Of a stretch of DNA of 64,000 bases, positions 8,369 to 18,963 are shown in pieces (the stretch's first letter is position 1; each line of letters starts with the position of its first letter). The position numbers were made by a program, and so were the translations under genes. Location: the NCBI RefSeq assembly GCF_011046245.1, contig NZ_CP049241.1:1550001-1614000 (forward strand), given 5' to 3'. The notes under the pieces are model-generated. The model was not told where the DNA came from. It worked only from the letters and a program-made list of their open reading frames with translations, and made no database searches. Source of the stretch: Allorhizobium pseudoryzae. GTDB taxonomy: Bacteria; Pseudomonadota; Alphaproteobacteria; Rhizobiales; Rhizobiaceae.

Positions 8369-9304
8369 ATGACACGGTCTGTCCTGGCGCAGGAGACGGT
8401 TTTTGCCCTGCGCGAAACAATTGCCCGAATGGAAGGCAAGGCTCTGCCGGCGCTGGCAGCCGCCGAGGCGGAGCATGTCGCCGATGGCAAGGGGGAGAGT
8501 CCGTCACGACTGCCGATGGCCGTGACGGCCCTGGATGAGGCTCTGGAGGGCGGTCTGCCGCTCGATGCCATCACGGAAATCCGCAGCCTTGGTTTCCGGC
8601 ACGCGGGCGCGGCCAGTGGTTTTGCCCTGTCGCTGACGGCCCGTCTGCAGCATGCAGGCCCTGAGACCGGCCCGGTGCTGTGGATTTCGGACCGCATGGC
8701 GAGGGGGGAGGCGGGCCTGCCCTATGCGCCCGGCCTCAAGGCCTTCGGGCTGGATAGTGCGCGTTTCTACCACGCGCTCCCGCAGCGGCTGGAGGATGCC
8801 CTGTGGCTGGCGGAGGCTGCCCTTTCCAGCGGCATTTTTGCGGCTACCCTTTTGGAAGTTCACGGCAATCCGGCACCTTTCGGCCTGACCGAAAGCCGGC
8901 GGCTCAGCTTGCGGGCAAAGGCGGCGGGGCGGCCGCTTCTGCTCATCCGGCATGCGGGCGAGGAGGAGGCCTCCAGTGCCCTCTTCCGCTTTCTCGCCGA
9001 ACCGGCGCCTGCCCTCGAGCGGCGCCTTCCCGATGGTTCGATGCTTGGCGGCAGCATCGGACATCCCGTCTTCCGTCTCACCCTGGAGAAGAGCCGCATC
9101 CCGGCTCCCCTCTGCCTCGATCTGGAGTGGAACCCCCATGACCGCCAATTTTTCGCTCTCCCACACGGCCTTGTCTCACGAGGAAGGGCTGTTCCGGCAA
9201 GCCAGCCCGCAGCGCATTCTGGCACTCTACTTTCCGCGCCTTTCGATCGACCGGGTGCTCCGGCGTCGATGGGGTCTGTCGTGGCGTTTGAACGGGCGTC
9301 CTGA
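8369..9304 (+). CDS. imuA: ImuA, SOS mutasome protein
   Basis: 311-aa RecA/SulA-like protein of the ImuA family, first gene of the imuA-imuB-dnaE2 damage-inducible mutagenesis cassette. Known role: works with ImuB and DnaE2 in error-prone translesion synthesis, interacting with RecA. Matching segments include ALDEALEGGLPLDAITEI near 50, LWISDRMARGEAG near 95 and LWLAEAALSSGIFAATLLEVHG near 142. The frame could open at GTG 8342, but that codon lies inside the LexA box, so the ATG at 8369 with GGAGC upstream is preferred. It overlaps imuB by 167 bp in another frame. Confidence 0.9.
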   Translation: MTRSVLAQETVFALRETIARMEGKALPALAAAEAEHVADGKGESPSRLPMAVTALDEALEGGLPLDAITEIRSLGFRHAGAASGFALSLTARLQHAGPETGPVLWISDRMARGEAGLPYAPGLKAFGLDSARFYHALPQRLEDALWLAEAALSSGIFAATLLEVHGNPAPFGLTESRRLSLRAKAAGRPLLLIRHAGEEEASSALFRFLAEPAPALERRLPDGSMLGGSIGHPVFRLTLEKSRIPAPLCLDLEWNPHDRQFFALPHGLVSRGRAVPASQPAAHSGTLLSAPFDRPGAPASMGSVVAFERAS

Positions 9305-10772
9305 CGATCCGCCGGTCATCTATGCCGGCCGGCGCGACAACGGCCTGCGCCTTGTCGCTCTGGAGAAGGAAGCGGAAGCGGCCGGGTTGAAGTGCGGCCA
9401 GGGACTGGCGGAGGCACGTGCCATCTGCCCGAACCTCATCGTCATCGAAGAGGACACCTCCGCCGACAGGCGGTTCCTGGAAGCGCTCGGCGACTGGTGC
9501 GACCGCTACACCCCGCTGGTGGGACTGGAAGGGGCTGACGGGCTGTTCCTCGACATCACCGGTTGCGCGCATCTCTTCGGCGGCGAGGAGGCCATGCTCA
9601 AGGACATCCTCACCCGGCTCAACCAGATGGGCATGGCGGTGCGGGGGGCGATTTCCGCGTCTCCCGGGCTGTCGTCGGCCATTGCCCGTTTTGACGGCGA
9701 CCGCATCGTCGGAGACGACGAAAGGGAAGCGGTTCTTTCGCCGCTGCCGGTGGCGGCGTTGCGGCTGGACGACAGCACGGTCCAGGCGCTGCACAAGGTG
9801 GGCCTCAAGCGGATCGGCGATCTGATGGAGGCGCCGCGGGCACCGCTGGCGCGCCGTTTCGGAACCCGGCTTCTTTTGCGCCTCGACCAGGCGCGCGGCG
9901 AGGACGAGGAGGCGATATGCCCCCGCCGGCCCGTCGCGCAACTGTCGGCGGAGCGGCGACTGATGGAACCCGTCGTTGCGGAAGACGACATCCTGGCACT
10001 CACCGCGCAGGTGGCCCACGCCCTGCAGCCGGGCCTGGAGGCCCGCGGTGCCGGCGGGCGTGTGTTCGAACTGGTCCTGTTCCGGGTGGATGGCAAGGTC
10101 TTCCACCTGAGCGCCGGGACAGCGCGGCCCTTGCGGGATCCGAACCGCATTGCCCGGCTTTTCGCAGAGCGCCTGAAAGCCGTGGGGGACGAGCTCGATG
10201 CCGGTTTCGGTTTCGAAATCCTGCGTCTGAACGTCCTGCATCACGAAGCCTTTGACAGTCTGCAGAGCGATTTTGCCGGGAACGATCGTGAGCAGGGATC
10301 GCTGGCGGACTTCGTCAACCAGGTTTCAGCCAGGCTCGGCCCGGAGTGTCTGCGGGTCCACCAATTGCGCGAAAGTCATGTTCCGGAGCGCGCCGTCGTT
10401 CCGCTTCCGGCTCTGGACCATGTAACATCCCGCAAGCCCCTGCCGGATGCTGCCCCCCTCGCCCATCAATGGGCCCTGCGGGAACGACCACTCAGGCTTT
10501 TCGAGCATCCGGAGCCGCTGGAGACCTTTGCCGTGGAAATCCCGGATGGACCGCCGATGCGGTTTCGCTGGCGCCGTCTGACCCATACGGTATTGCGCGC
10601 GGAGGGGCCCGAACGGATAGCCGCCGAATGGTGGGTGGATGGCGAGACCGCCCCCACCCGCGATTATTTCCGTCTGGAATCGGTGGAGGGACAGCGTTTC
10701 TGGGTCTACCGCCAGGGACTGTTCGATCAGCCCGCCTCTCCCCGCTGGTTCATGCACGGGATTTTCGCATGA
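9138..10772 (+). CDS. imuB: ImuB, catalytically inactive Y-family polymerase homologue
   Basis: 544 aa. Hub protein that links DnaE2 to the beta clamp and ImuA. The N-terminal motif where active DinB-type polymerases have D-x-D-x-F reads [10 protein letters not shown], lacking the first catalytic acids, as expected for ImuB. The [14 protein letters not shown] block (near 137) and the helix-hairpin-helix region ([16 protein letters not shown] near 217) are clear, and the C-terminus ends with the [20 protein letters not shown] tail usual for alphaproteobacterial ImuB. The start at 9138 is chosen for family length. The stop overlaps the dnaE2 ATG (ATGA). Confidence 0.93.
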   Translation: MTANFSLSHTALSHEEGLFRQASPQRILALYFPRLSIDRVLRRRWGLSWRLNGRPDDPPVIYAGRRDNGLRLVALEKEAEAAGLKCGQGLAEARAICPNLIVIEEDTSADRRFLEALGDWCDRYTPLVGLEGADGLFLDITGCAHLFGGEEAMLKDILTRLNQMGMAVRGAISASPGLSSAIARFDGDRIVGDDEREAVLSPLPVAALRLDDSTVQALHKVGLKRIGDLMEAPRAPLARRFGTRLLLRLDQARGEDEEAICPRRPVAQLSAERRLMEPVVAEDDILALTAQVAHALQPGLEARGAGGRVFELVLFRVDGKVFHLSAGTARPLRDPNRIARLFAERLKAVGDELDAGFGFEILRLNVLHHEAFDSLQSDFAGNDREQGSLADFVNQVSARLGPECLRVHQLRESHVPERAVVPLPALDHVTSRKPLPDAAPLAHQWALRERPLRLFEHPEPLETFAVEIPDGPPMRFRWRRLTHTVLRAEGPERIAAEWWVDGETAPTRDYFRLESVEGQRFWVYRQGLFDQPASPRWFMHGIFA

Positions 10773-13700
10773 CCACGCCACCCCGCTTTTTCGAGATCGG
10801 CGCGCGCACCAATTTTTCCTTTCTGGAAGGGGCCTCGCATCCGGAAGAAATGGTGCAGGCCGCAGCAGCCTTAGCACGACAGGGCGAACTGGCCGGCATC
10901 GGCATTGCCGATCGCAATACCGTGGCCGGCGTGGTGCGCGCCCATGCGCAACTGCGGGACATGCCGGAGGATGTGGGACTGAAGTTTCAGCCCGGTGCCC
11001 GACTGATCTTTGCGGACCAGACCCCGGATATCCTCGCCTTTCCCTGCAACCGGATCGGCTGGGGAAAGCTCTGCCGCCTGCTGAGTGCCGGAAACCTGCG
11101 CGGCGACAAGGGCCAGTGTACGCTGTTCATCGACGATCTCCTCGAATGGGGCGACGACATGATGCTGGCCGTGCTGCCTCGCCGCCACCTTCTGGACGAC
11201 GCCGCAGCGGGAGGTGCCTTTGCCGCTCTCCTTCCCCGTTTCAAGGCCCGGTTCGGCAATCGGATCTATCTTGGCCTTTCCGCCGACTATGACGGACGCG
11301 ATTCCGTCGCCTTTGCGAGTTTCGCCCTCTGGGCAAACAAGGCCCGCCTGCCGCTGATTGCCACCAATGAACCGCTGTATCACCACCCGGACCGGCGACC
11401 GCTTTCCGATCTGGTGACTGCCATTCGCACACATGTGACCGTGGAGGAGGCCGGTTTCCGGTTTGCCGCCAATGCCGAACGTTTCCTGAAGCCCGCTTCC
11501 CGTATGGCAGGCATCTTCCGCCGGTATCCGGAGGCCATTGCCAATACGGTGCCGTTCTTCGAGCGGCTCGAATTTTCCCTGCGCGAACTTCGCCACAACT
11601 ATCCGGAGGAAAGGATTTTGGGCGAGACACCGCCTGAAACACTGGAGCGGCTGGCCTATGAGGGCGCTGGCTGGCGCTATCCGGACGGCATTCCTGACAG
11701 GGTTCGGGAGCAGATCCGCACGGAGCTCGATCTCATCCGCGAGAAGCAGTACGCGCCGTATTTCCTGACCGTGCGCAACATCATGGAATTTGCCCGCTCG
11801 CAAAATATTCTGTGCCAGGGCCGCGGCTCGGCCGCCAATTCCACCGTCTGCTACTGTCTGCGCATCACCGATGTCGATCCGATGACATCCTCGCTGTTGT
11901 TTGCCCGGTTTTTATCGACGGAACGCGACGAACCACCGGATATCGACGTGGATTTCGAGCATGAACGGCGCGAGGAGGTGATCCAGTTCATCTATCGCGC
12001 CTACGGACGGGAGCATGCGGGCCTGGCCGCCGCCGTCACCAGCTACCGGACACGCTCCTCCGGCCGGGAGGTCGCCAAGGCCTTCGGCCTGTCGGAAGAT
12101 GTCCAGTCGGCTTTGTCGAGCACCGTCTGGGGATGGTCGACGGACGGACTTTCCGAACGGGAAGCCCAGAATGCCGGGCTCGACACGCAGGATCCCACCA
12201 CCCGGCGCGTTCTCGATTATGCCAAGCAGCTGATGGATTTTCCCCGCCACCTCACCCAGCATGTCGGCGGCTTCGTGATCACCCGTGACCGGCTGGACGA
12301 GGTGGTGCCGATCATGCCGACGGCCATGCCGGGTCGCTCCATGATCGAATGGAACAAGGATGATCTCGATGTCCTCGGCATCCTGAAGGTGGATATCCTG
12401 GCACTCGGCATGCTCACCTGTCTTGCCAAGGCCTTCCGGCTGCTGGCCACTCATTACGGGCAGCAGGGGACACTTGCCTCCATCATCGCCGACCAGAAGG
12501 AGGCGGTCTATGACATGATCTGCCGGGCCGACACGATCGGCGTGTTTCAGATCGAAAGCCGGGCGCAGATGAGCATGCTACCGCGCCTGCGCCCCCGCGT
12601 ATTCTACGATCTGGTCATCGAGGTGGCGATCGTCCGGCCAGGACCGATACAGGGGGATATGGTACATCCCTACCTGAAGCGGCGGGAAGAGAATCGGCTT
12701 GGCCACCCCATACCCTATCCGAGCGACGAACTGCGTGAGGTTCTGAAGCGCACCCTCGGCGTTCCCCTCTTCCAGGAACAGGCGATGCAGATTGCTATCG
12801 TCGCGGCGGAATTTTCGCCGAGCGAAGCCGACCAGTTGCGCCGGGCCATGGCAACCTTCCGGCGAACCGGCACCATCCACCACTTCCGGGAGAAGATGGT
12901 CGGCAACATGATCCGCCGCGGCTATGATCCGGACTTCGCCAGACGCTGCTTCAGCCAGATTGAGGGATTTGGCGAGTATGGTTTTCCGGAAAGCCACGCG
13001 GCCTCTTTTGCGCTGCTCGTCTATGTCTCCTGCTGGTTCAAGGCTTTCTACCCGGACGTCTTTCTCGCTGCCATTCTGAACGCCCAGCCGATGGGGTTTT
13101 ATGCCCCGGCCCAGCTTGTGCGCGATGCCCGCGAACATGGCATCGAGGTCCTGCCGGTGGACGTCAACTTTTCCGATTGGGACGCGGCCTTGGAGGAGGG
13201 GACGGGATTTCAACCGCGCGGGATGGCCGATCAGCACCGTTCGATGCACGGCGTCATCCGGTCGCGAAAATCCGTTCGCCTCGGTTTGCGCCTGGTCAAA
13301 GGTCTATCGGAAGACGATATCCGTCAGAAACTGGTGGCGGCCCGCGGGAGCGGATACCATTCGATCCGCGATCTCTGGCTTCGGTCGGGCCTTCATCGTT
13401 CGGTGATCGAGAAGCTGGCGGAAGCGGATGCCTTCCGCTCCATCGGGCTTGATCGGCGGCGGGCACTCTGGGAGGTCAGGGCGCTGGATGCGAAACAGGC
13501 AAGCGAAAGCCTGCCGCTTTTCGAACGGGTCGGCCAGGATGATCTGCAGACGGAACCGACAATGATATTGCCCGAAATGCCGCCGGGCGAACAGGTGATC
13601 GAGGATTATCGCAGCCTCACTCTGTCGTTGAAGGCACATCCGGTCTCTTTCCTGCGCCCGGCACTTCACGAGCGGGGGTTCGTCACGACGGCGTCTCTTC

Positions 13701-14158
13701 GAACTGCGCAGAAGAACCGGCGGATCGACGTGGCCGGACTGGTGCTGATCCGCCAGCGCCCCGGCACGGCCAAGGTGATCTTCATGACGCTGGAGGACGA
13801 GACCGGCGTGACCAATGCCATCGTGCGCCCCCAGATCTTTGCCAGATACCGATCGATTGTCATGGCCGCCCGGCTGGTGCGCATCCGGGGTCTCCTGCAG
13901 CGGGAAAGCGACGTCATCCACGTGATTGCCGATCACATCGAGGATCTGACGCCCATGCTGGGTCTGCTTGAGGAGGAGAGGCAACGTTTCGGTCTGTGTG
14001 AGCGCGCAGACGAGGTTGTCAGAGCAAGCATGGATCCGCGGGAACGCCCGAGCCGGCGGAGGACTGCGCTCCCGGGTGAAACGCCGGCAGAAGCCCTATC
14101 CGGCACCGGCCGGCCCGAAAGCGTGCAGGTTCTGCCCAAGGGTCGCAATTTCCACTGA
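10769..14158 (+). CDS. dnaE2: Error-prone DNA polymerase III alpha subunit DnaE2 (ImuC)
   Basis: 1129-aa C-family polymerase that performs translesion synthesis in the SOS mutasome. Domains: N-terminal PHP ([20 protein letters not shown], residues 7-26), polymerase core with the acid motif [12 protein letters not shown] near 390, and C-terminal OB fold ([18 protein letters not shown] near 985). It is shorter than replicative DnaE and lacks the C-terminal tau-binding extension, as DnaE2 should. It starts by an ATGA overlap with imuB, which places it under the same LexA control. Confidence 0.97.
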   Translation: MTTPPRFFEIGARTNFSFLEGASHPEEMVQAAAALARQGELAGIGIADRNTVAGVVRAHAQLRDMPEDVGLKFQPGARLIFADQTPDILAFPCNRIGWGKLCRLLSAGNLRGDKGQCTLFIDDLLEWGDDMMLAVLPRRHLLDDAAAGGAFAALLPRFKARFGNRIYLGLSADYDGRDSVAFASFALWANKARLPLIATNEPLYHHPDRRPLSDLVTAIRTHVTVEEAGFRFAANAERFLKPASRMAGIFRRYPEAIANTVPFFERLEFSLRELRHNYPEERILGETPPETLERLAYEGAGWRYPDGIPDRVREQIRTELDLIREKQYAPYFLTVRNIMEFARSQNILCQGRGSAANSTVCYCLRITDVDPMTSSLLFARFLSTERDEPPDIDVDFEHERREEVIQFIYRAYGREHAGLAAAVTSYRTRSSGREVAKAFGLSEDVQSALSSTVWGWSTDGLSEREAQNAGLDTQDPTTRRVLDYAKQLMDFPRHLTQHVGGFVITRDRLDEVVPIMPTAMPGRSMIEWNKDDLDVLGILKVDILALGMLTCLAKAFRLLATHYGQQGTLASIIADQKEAVYDMICRADTIGVFQIESRAQMSMLPRLRPRVFYDLVIEVAIVRPGPIQGDMVHPYLKRREENRLGHPIPYPSDELREVLKRTLGVPLFQEQAMQIAIVAAEFSPSEADQLRRAMATFRRTGTIHHFREKMVGNMIRRGYDPDFARRCFSQIEGFGEYGFPESHAASFALLVYVSCWFKAFYPDVFLAAILNAQPMGFYAPAQLVRDAREHGIEVLPVDVNFSDWDAALEEGTGFQPRGMADQHRSMHGVIRSRKSVRLGLRLVKGLSEDDIRQKLVAARGSGYHSIRDLWLRSGLHRSVIEKLAEADAFRSIGLDRRRALWEVRALDAKQASESLPLFERVGQDDLQTEPTMILPEMPPGEQVIEDYRSLTLSLKAHPVSFLRPALHERGFVTTASLRTAQKNRRIDVAGLVLIRQRPGTAKVIFMTLEDETGVTNAIVRPQIFARYRSIVMAARLVRIRGLLQRESDVIHVIADHIEDLTPMLGLLEEERQRFGLCERADEVVRASMDPRERPSRRRTALPGETPAEALSGTGRPESVQVLPKGRNFH

Positions 14159-14394
14159 ATCGGATCCTGGCAGAACGCCCTGCTGCCGCTTTGAAGCGAT
14201 GCGTTATCCGGCAGACGCGGGATCAACCGCTCCTACGGCCAATGGGAGTCGAGCCCCTGTGCACACGCGGATGTGACCCGATCTTCTGGCTTCACGAGCG
14301 GAGAAAGACCGTTTCCGACTCATTTTTCTTGACATACGCCATCCGCTTTATCAAAAAAGAGGACGTCCAACGTCATGTTTGATGGCTAATAAGC

Positions 14395-14706
14395 ATGCTT
14401 GTCTGTAGTTGCAATTACATCACCGACCACGAGATCAGAGATGTCATTAACGGCATGCTCGACGACGACTGTTGGCAGTTGATCGTTCCGGCGAAGGTCT
14501 ATCATGCCATGGAAAAGCGCGGTCGCTGCTGCGGCTGCTTTCCGAACGTGGTCGATCTGATCATCCGCACGACAGAAGAATATCATGCTCGCCGCCACTC
14601 GACGGAAGCCGAGCTTGTCGATTATATGTCGCGCCTGAGACAATTCCACGAGGAAAACAGGAGAGCGGACATTGAAAGGCGACAAAAGAGTCATCGAGCG
14701 GCTTAA
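14395..14706 (+). CDS. bfd: Bacterioferritin-associated ferredoxin
   Basis: 103 aa. Small [2Fe-2S] protein that reduces bacterioferritin to release iron. Ligands: C4-x-C6 at the N-terminus and C45/C48 (C-x2-C, within RCCGC), matching the Bfd pattern. The C-terminal 35 residues are a charged extension longer than in E. coli Bfd. It overlaps bfr by 35 bp. The 236-bp gap upstream has a TTGACA at 14329-14334 but no well-spaced -10 box, and I see no IRO or ICE box. Confidence 0.92.
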   Translation: MLVCSCNYITDHEIRDVINGMLDDDCWQLIVPAKVYHAMEKRGRCCGCFPNVVDLIIRTTEEYHARRHSTEAELVDYMSRLRQFHEENRRADIERRQKSHRAA

Positions 14707-15157
14707 CGAAGCCCTTTTTCTCGAACTCGGCGCAGTAAACCAGTATTGGCTACATTACCGTCTTCTTGAGGATTGGGGTTACACCAAGCTCGCCAAGAAG
14801 GAACGTGCTGAATCCATCGAAGAGATGCAGCACGCTGACAAGATCATCGCGCGCATCATTTTCCTCGAAGGTCATCCGAACCTGCAGACGCTGGCACCGC
14901 TTCGCATCGGCCAGAACGTTCGGGAGGTTCTGGAAGCGGATCTCGCCGGCGAATACGACGCCCGCACCTCCTACAAGGCCTCGCGTGACATCTGTCACGA
15001 AGCCGGCGACTACGTCTCGATGAAGCTGTTCGAACAGCTCCTGATCGATGAAGAAGGCCATATCGACTTCCTCGAAACGCAGATCGAGCTTCTGACCAAA
15101 CTCGGCGAGGAGCGTTACGGCCTCCTGAATGCCGACCCGGCCAACGAAGCCGAATAA
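14672..15157 (+). CDS. bfr: Bacterioferritin
   Basis: 161-aa 24-mer iron-storage protein. Ferroxidase ligands are visible in [10 protein letters not shown] (E18 type), [10 protein letters not shown] (E51, H54 and heme-ligand Met52 equivalents), [11 protein letters not shown] and [12 protein letters not shown]. The start is TTG at 14672, supported by GGAGAG 8 nt upstream and by the exact conserved N-terminus [15 protein letters not shown]. The start lies inside bfd, so the genes are translationally coupled. Confidence 0.96.
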   Translation: MKGDKRVIERLNEALFLELGAVNQYWLHYRLLEDWGYTKLAKKERAESIEEMQHADKIIARIIFLEGHPNLQTLAPLRIGQNVREVLEADLAGEYDARTSYKASRDICHEAGDYVSMKLFEQLLIDEEGHIDFLETQIELLTKLGEERYGLLNADPANEAE

Positions 15158-15221
15158 GACGAGATACCCATCTTGAGAGGAAGCCGGCTGCCACCTGCAG
15201 CCGGCTTCCTGCATTTTGTGG

Positions 15222-16181
15222 TCACGGCACCAGTAACGCGGACCCGACAAGACGCCCGGCCTCGATATCCGCATGGGCGGCCGCGGCCTCACCGAGGGCA
15301 TACCGCCTTGACGGGCGGTCCAGAATACCGCGCCGCATGACTGCAAACACCGCCTCCACCGCCGGCCGATAGGCCTCGCGATCCGTCGAAAACGCCATCA
15401 CGCTCGGGCGCGCCAGCGCATTCGATCGCAGCGCCGACAGCGGAACGGGCGGCGCCACACCGCCCACCTGCCCCACGGACGCCGTCATGCCGAACGGCCG
15501 GACACAGGCGATCGATTTTGCCAGCATGGCCCCGCCGATGCCATCGATAGCAAGATGCACGCCCTTGCCATCGGTCAGTTCCTCGACGCTGCGCACCGGA
15601 TCGACGCCGCGGCCGACGATGACGTGATCGGCGCCATGGGCGCGAGCAAGCTCGGCCTTTTCGTCCGAACTAACCGTCGCGATCACCTCTGCACCCAGCA
15701 GCTTTGCCCAGCGCGTGACAACGGACCCCAGACCACCGGCACCGGTATGGACCAGCAACTGCATGCCAGCCGACACCGGATAGAGTTTCTGCAGAAGCAT
15801 GTAGGACGTCATGCCCCGCAACAGGCTGGAACCCGCCATCTCCGCCGAAAGATCGTCGGGCAGCGGGATCGCACGCCAGGCCGGCAGAATGCGCTGATCG
15901 GCATAGGCGCCCACCACGCCGGCATAGGCGACCCGCTGACCGACCGTAAGGCCAGTGACATCCGGCCCGAGAGCCTCGATCACGCCGGCGCCCTCGACGC
16001 CGGGGGCGGCAGGAAGGGCGAGGGGATAGACACCCGTTCGATGATAAACATCGACGAAGTTGAGGCCGACCACATCCTGGCGGATCAGCACCTCGCCCGG
16101 TCCGGGCGCCGGCACATGGACCTCCCGTCTTTCCAAGACATCGGGCGCGCCAAGCGTTGAAAACTGCATCTGGTAGGGCAT
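15222..16181 (-). CDS. Zinc-free quinone oxidoreductase (QOR/MDR superfamily)
   Basis: 319-aa NADPH-dependent quinone reductase-like protein. Seen: GroES-like N-terminus (GLNFVDVYHRTGVYP near 40), HTGAGGLGSVVTRWAKLLGAEVIATV Rossmann motif near 144-169 (split here by function, not sequence) and the YALGEAAAAHADIEAGRLVGSALLVP-type C-terminal end. No structural-zinc Cys cluster is present. The start at 16181 has AAAGGAG 8 nt upstream. It is divergent from the LysR gene and is the likely target of that regulator. Confidence 0.92.
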   Translation of the reverse strand: MPYQMQFSTLGAPDVLERREVHVPAPGPGEVLIRQDVVGLNFVDVYHRTGVYPLALPAAPGVEGAGVIEALGPDVTGLTVGQRVAYAGVVGAYADQRILPAWRAIPLPDDLSAEMAGSSLLRGMTSYMLLQKLYPVSAGMQLLVHTGAGGLGSVVTRWAKLLGAEVIATVSSDEKAELARAHGADHVIVGRGVDPVRSVEELTDGKGVHLAIDGIGGAMLAKSIACVRPFGMTASVGQVGGVAPPVPLSALRSNALARPSVMAFSTDREAYRPAVEAVFAVMRRGILDRPSRRYALGEAAAAHADIEAGRLVGSALLVP

Positions 16182-16224
16182 CGGAATCTCCTTTCGACGG
16201 CAACTATACGGCGTCGAAAGGATG

Positions 16225-16238
16225 TGCGAAAATTCGCA
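16225..16238. promoter_or_regulatory. Palindromic operator candidate between quinone reductase and LysR genes
   Basis: TGCGAA-AA-TTCGCA, 6-bp arms, in the 89-bp divergent intergenic region. Position and symmetry suit a LysR-type binding site controlling both genes. Inference only. Confidence 0.55.
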
Positions 16239-16270
16239 AATTCTGCCCACCCCATGGGAAAATCCGCACA

Positions 16271-17140
16271 ATGAACTGGGATGATCTTCGCCATCTGGCA
16301 AGCTTTGCCGAAGAGGGCAGTCTGCTGGGCGCCGCCCGGCGGCTGAGTGTGGAACATGCCACGGTCGCCCGCCGGATCGAGTCGCTCGAAGCGGCTTTGA
16401 ACCTGAAGCTGGTGGATCGCCGTGGCCGACGGCTCAGCCTGACGGCGGAGGGAGAGCGGATCGCGGCGATCGCCCGGCGCATGAGCGGCGAGGCGGACGG
16501 CATTCCGCGGATCGTCGACACCTCGCTCAGCAGTGTCCATGGCGAGGTGACAATCTCCGTTCCGCCGGCCTTCGGCGCCGCCGTGGTGGCGCCTCATGTG
16601 GCAAGACTGACGGCAGAGCATCCGCAGCTGACGATCCGTCTGATGGGAGAGGCTCGCCAGGCCTCCCTCAATCGGCGCGAGGCCGACATCGCGATCCGCC
16701 TCAGCCGCCCGGTGGAGGGCGACCTGATGATCGTCAAGCTGATGGAGATATCCTTCCGCGCCTATGCCAGCCCCGATTACCTGGCAAACCACCCGCGTGA
16801 CCGCTGGCAGTTCATCGGCTCGGACGGGGAAACCGGACGTTCGCCACAACAGGCGGAGCTTCAGCGGCTGGCGGGGGATCAGCGGTTCAGTGCTTGGACC
16901 GGCGAGGTGCTGATGCAGCTTGCCCTGGCCAAGAATGGCGGAGGAATCGCCATGCTGCCGGATTTCCTGAAGCCGGAGGACAACAGGCTGGTCCCGGCCT
17001 TTCCGGAGCACCCGCCGCTGATGCGGGAGGCCTGGCTGGTGGTTCACAACGATCTGCGTCGCTCACCTGCGGTGCGCGCGGTCATCGACCATCTGAAGAA
17101 AACCCTACAGCCGCGGCCACAGGGCACGCCGCCGACCTGA
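16271..17140 (+). CDS. LysR-family transcriptional regulator
   Basis: 289 aa. N-terminal winged HTH (WDDLRHLASFAEEGSLLGAARRLSV with VARRIESLE recognition helix, residues 3-45), then a LysR substrate-binding domain (GEVTISVPPAFGAAVVAPHV near 92). The ATG at 16271 aligns with the conserved LysR N-terminus. It is divergent from the quinone oxidoreductase across 89 bp holding a palindrome, so it probably autoregulates and controls that gene; the effector is unknown. Confidence 0.93.
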   Translation: MNWDDLRHLASFAEEGSLLGAARRLSVEHATVARRIESLEAALNLKLVDRRGRRLSLTAEGERIAAIARRMSGEADGIPRIVDTSLSSVHGEVTISVPPAFGAAVVAPHVARLTAEHPQLTIRLMGEARQASLNRREADIAIRLSRPVEGDLMIVKLMEISFRAYASPDYLANHPRDRWQFIGSDGETGRSPQQAELQRLAGDQRFSAWTGEVLMQLALAKNGGGIAMLPDFLKPEDNRLVPAFPEHPPLMREAWLVVHNDLRRSPAVRAVIDHLKKTLQPRPQGTPPT

Positions 17141-17154
17141 ACAGAGGACCGGCC

Positions 17155-17685
17155 TCAGACCTTCGTCCCGGCAAGGTGGGCAAACTCGGCAACCACCTGT
17201 TCATAGGCCGCGCGCTTGAAGGGGACGATGAGTGAAGGCAGCTCCTGCATCGGCTTCCAGGCCCAGGCGTCGAACTCCTGATGCTGCCCGCTGGGCGGGT
17301 TTTCGATGTTGATCTCGCTCTCGTCACCTTCGAAACGGAAGGCGAACCAACGCTGCGTCTGGCCGCGATATTTTCCCTTGAGGCCGATGCCGATCAGGTG
17401 CTCCGGCAGATCGTAGTTGATCCAGTCCTTCGCCTCGGCCATCAGCGAGACGGTCTTCATGCCGGTCTCCTCGAAGAGTTCGCGGTAGGCCGCGTCCCGC
17501 GGGTCCTCGCCTTTGTCGATCCCGCCCTGCGGCATCTGCCAGAGCTGCGGTGAACCATCCGATTCGGAATTGCCTTCGGACAAGCGCCGGCCGACCCAGA
17601 CCAGTCCGTCGCGGTTCAGCACCATCACGCCGACGCATCGGCGATAGGGAAGGTCCGCAGCATTCGGTTTCGGCTTCTTGGTCAC
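17155..17685 (-). CDS. rppH: RNA pyrophosphohydrolase
   Basis: 176-aa Nudix hydrolase that removes pyrophosphate from 5'-triphosphorylated RNA (or dinucleoside polyphosphates). The Nudix box [22 protein letters not shown] is complete (G-x5-E-x7-REx2EExG). [11 protein letters not shown] near the N-terminus and the QRWFAFRF and EFDAWAWKP blocks match RppH/IalA. The GTG at 17685 with GGAG upstream is preferred over longer options that overlap the deacetylase gene. Last gene of the minus-strand run. Confidence 0.95.
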   Translation of the reverse strand: MTKKPKPNAADLPYRRCVGVMVLNRDGLVWVGRRLSEGNSESDGSPQLWQMPQGGIDKGEDPRDAAYRELFEETGMKTVSLMAEAKDWINYDLPEHLIGIGLKGKYRGQTQRWFAFRFEGDESEINIENPPSGQHQEFDAWAWKPMQELPSLIVPFKRAAYEQVVAEFAHLAGTKV

Positions 17686-17695
17686 GAAAAACTCC

Positions 17696-18895
17696 TCATT
17701 GTTCGGCCGGTTGGGAGACGAGGCTCGCGACGCCGACGATTTCGATGCCCCGACGCTCCGCCTCCTCGATCCAGTCTGCCACCGCATCCACGGTTTCATC
17801 GAAGGCCGAACCCATACCGATCGCCGTTCCCTTGCGCTGGGCGATACGCTCCAGGTCATCGAGCTTCTTCAGGATTTGCGTGCGGTCCAGCTGGCTGTCC
17901 ACGGTGAGATCACCAAACCCGATCGGGGCGCCGATCGCCTTGCCGATCTTACCCGTCAGCGATTGGGCCGACGAGCCGTCATCCAGGAACAGAAGCCCGC
18001 GATCGGCAACATCGCGCATCACGGGTTCCAACGAATCCGCATTCGCCATGTAACGTCCGCCGAGATAGCTGACGATGCCAGTATAATTGGTGATCCGTCC
18101 CAGCGCCTCATGCAGCTTCTTGAGGTTTTCCGCTTGCGGCGCATCCACCTTCAAGGTCAGCGGGCCGGGATTGTTTGCCGGGTAATCGAAAGGCTCCATC
18201 GGAACCTGCACGAGCAGTTCGTGGCCTTTGCGGCGCGCCTCCTGCATCCAGCGCTGCAGGCTGTTGCCGCTTGCCGCAAAGGCAAGCGTCACGCTGTCCG
18301 GCAGTCGCTGGATCGCCCGTTGCGTCCCCGTCTGGCTGAGGCCGAGGCCGCCGATGACGATAGCAATGCGCGTTCCCCGCGCGCCGGACCAGGGCCGGGC
18401 ATATTGGTCCATTGGGCGAAGGCCATCCGGCCCACGCACCGGAAGCCGGCCATAGGGGGAATCCTCCAGCAGCGCCTCGTTCGGCGTGGCAGCCAGCCGA
18501 GGATCCTGGCCAACCCGCTGCGCATCGATGATCAGCGGGCCGTCGCTCTCTCTTTGCTTGGGGGAAAACTTGGTGACGACAGAGCCGTCGCTCATCTGCA
18601 TGTGCTCGACATTGGCCCCGGCCTGGGCACCGGAGCGGGAGACAGAGGACGAGGGGTCGGCGGTCGCATTGGGCGCGGCCGGTTGCGGCTCCTGTGCCGG
18701 CACCGGCGGCACCGCCAGTGTCACCTCCGTGGTGGAGGCCTGCTCCACCTGGCCAGCGCGGATGATGTAGAATGACAGCCCTAAGATGGCGCCGCCACAA
18801 AGAAGCGCCAACAGAACACCGGACGAGGGGCGCCGCGGGGGCCGCCCCTTGTTGCGTTTCACCGGTGCGAGAGGCGCGCGAAGATCAGTCCCCAA
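17696..18895 (-). CDS. Divergent polysaccharide deacetylase family protein (YibQ-like)
   Basis: 399 aa. A short basic N-terminus is followed by one membrane anchor ([19 protein letters not shown], residues 27-46), a Pro/Ala-rich linker and a periplasmic divergent polysaccharide deacetylase domain ([20 protein letters not shown] near 175; [19 protein letters not shown] near 230; [10 protein letters not shown] near 298). The family is usually encoded beside envC and ctpA, as here, and is probably linked to cell-envelope work; its enzymatic activity is unproven. Confidence 0.9.
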   Translation of the reverse strand: MGTDLRAPLAPVKRNKGRPPRRPSSGVLLALLCGGAILGLSFYIIRAGQVEQASTTEVTLAVPPVPAQEPQPAAPNATADPSSSVSRSGAQAGANVEHMQMSDGSVVTKFSPKQRESDGPLIIDAQRVGQDPRLAATPNEALLEDSPYGRLPVRGPDGLRPMDQYARPWSGARGTRIAIVIGGLGLSQTGTQRAIQRLPDSVTLAFAASGNSLQRWMQEARRKGHELLVQVPMEPFDYPANNPGPLTLKVDAPQAENLKKLHEALGRITNYTGIVSYLGGRYMANADSLEPVMRDVADRGLLFLDDGSSAQSLTGKIGKAIGAPIGFGDLTVDSQLDRTQILKKLDDLERIAQRKGTAIGMGSAFDETVDAVADWIEEAERRGIEIVGVASLVSQPAEQ

Positions 18896-18925
18896 TGGAT
18901 CGTCCGCTCTTCCAGATCATCAAAA

Positions 18926-18954
18926 GCCCATCCTGCCGTGTTGGCAGGATGGGC
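18926..18954 (-). terminator. Strong 12-bp hairpin after ctpA
   Basis: GCCCATCCTGCC / GGCAGGATGGGC with a 5-nt loop, 9 bp past the ctpA stop and followed on the minus strand by TTTT. It resembles a rho-independent terminator that could separate ctpA from the downstream deacetylase-rppH pair. Confidence 0.75.
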
Positions 18955-18963
18955 AAAGACACC

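Noticed and set aside
14329..14352. Full sigma70 promoter or iron box before bfd
   Set aside because: TTGACA is present but no -10 box at proper spacing, and no TGA-N9-TCA or Irr-type dyad was found.
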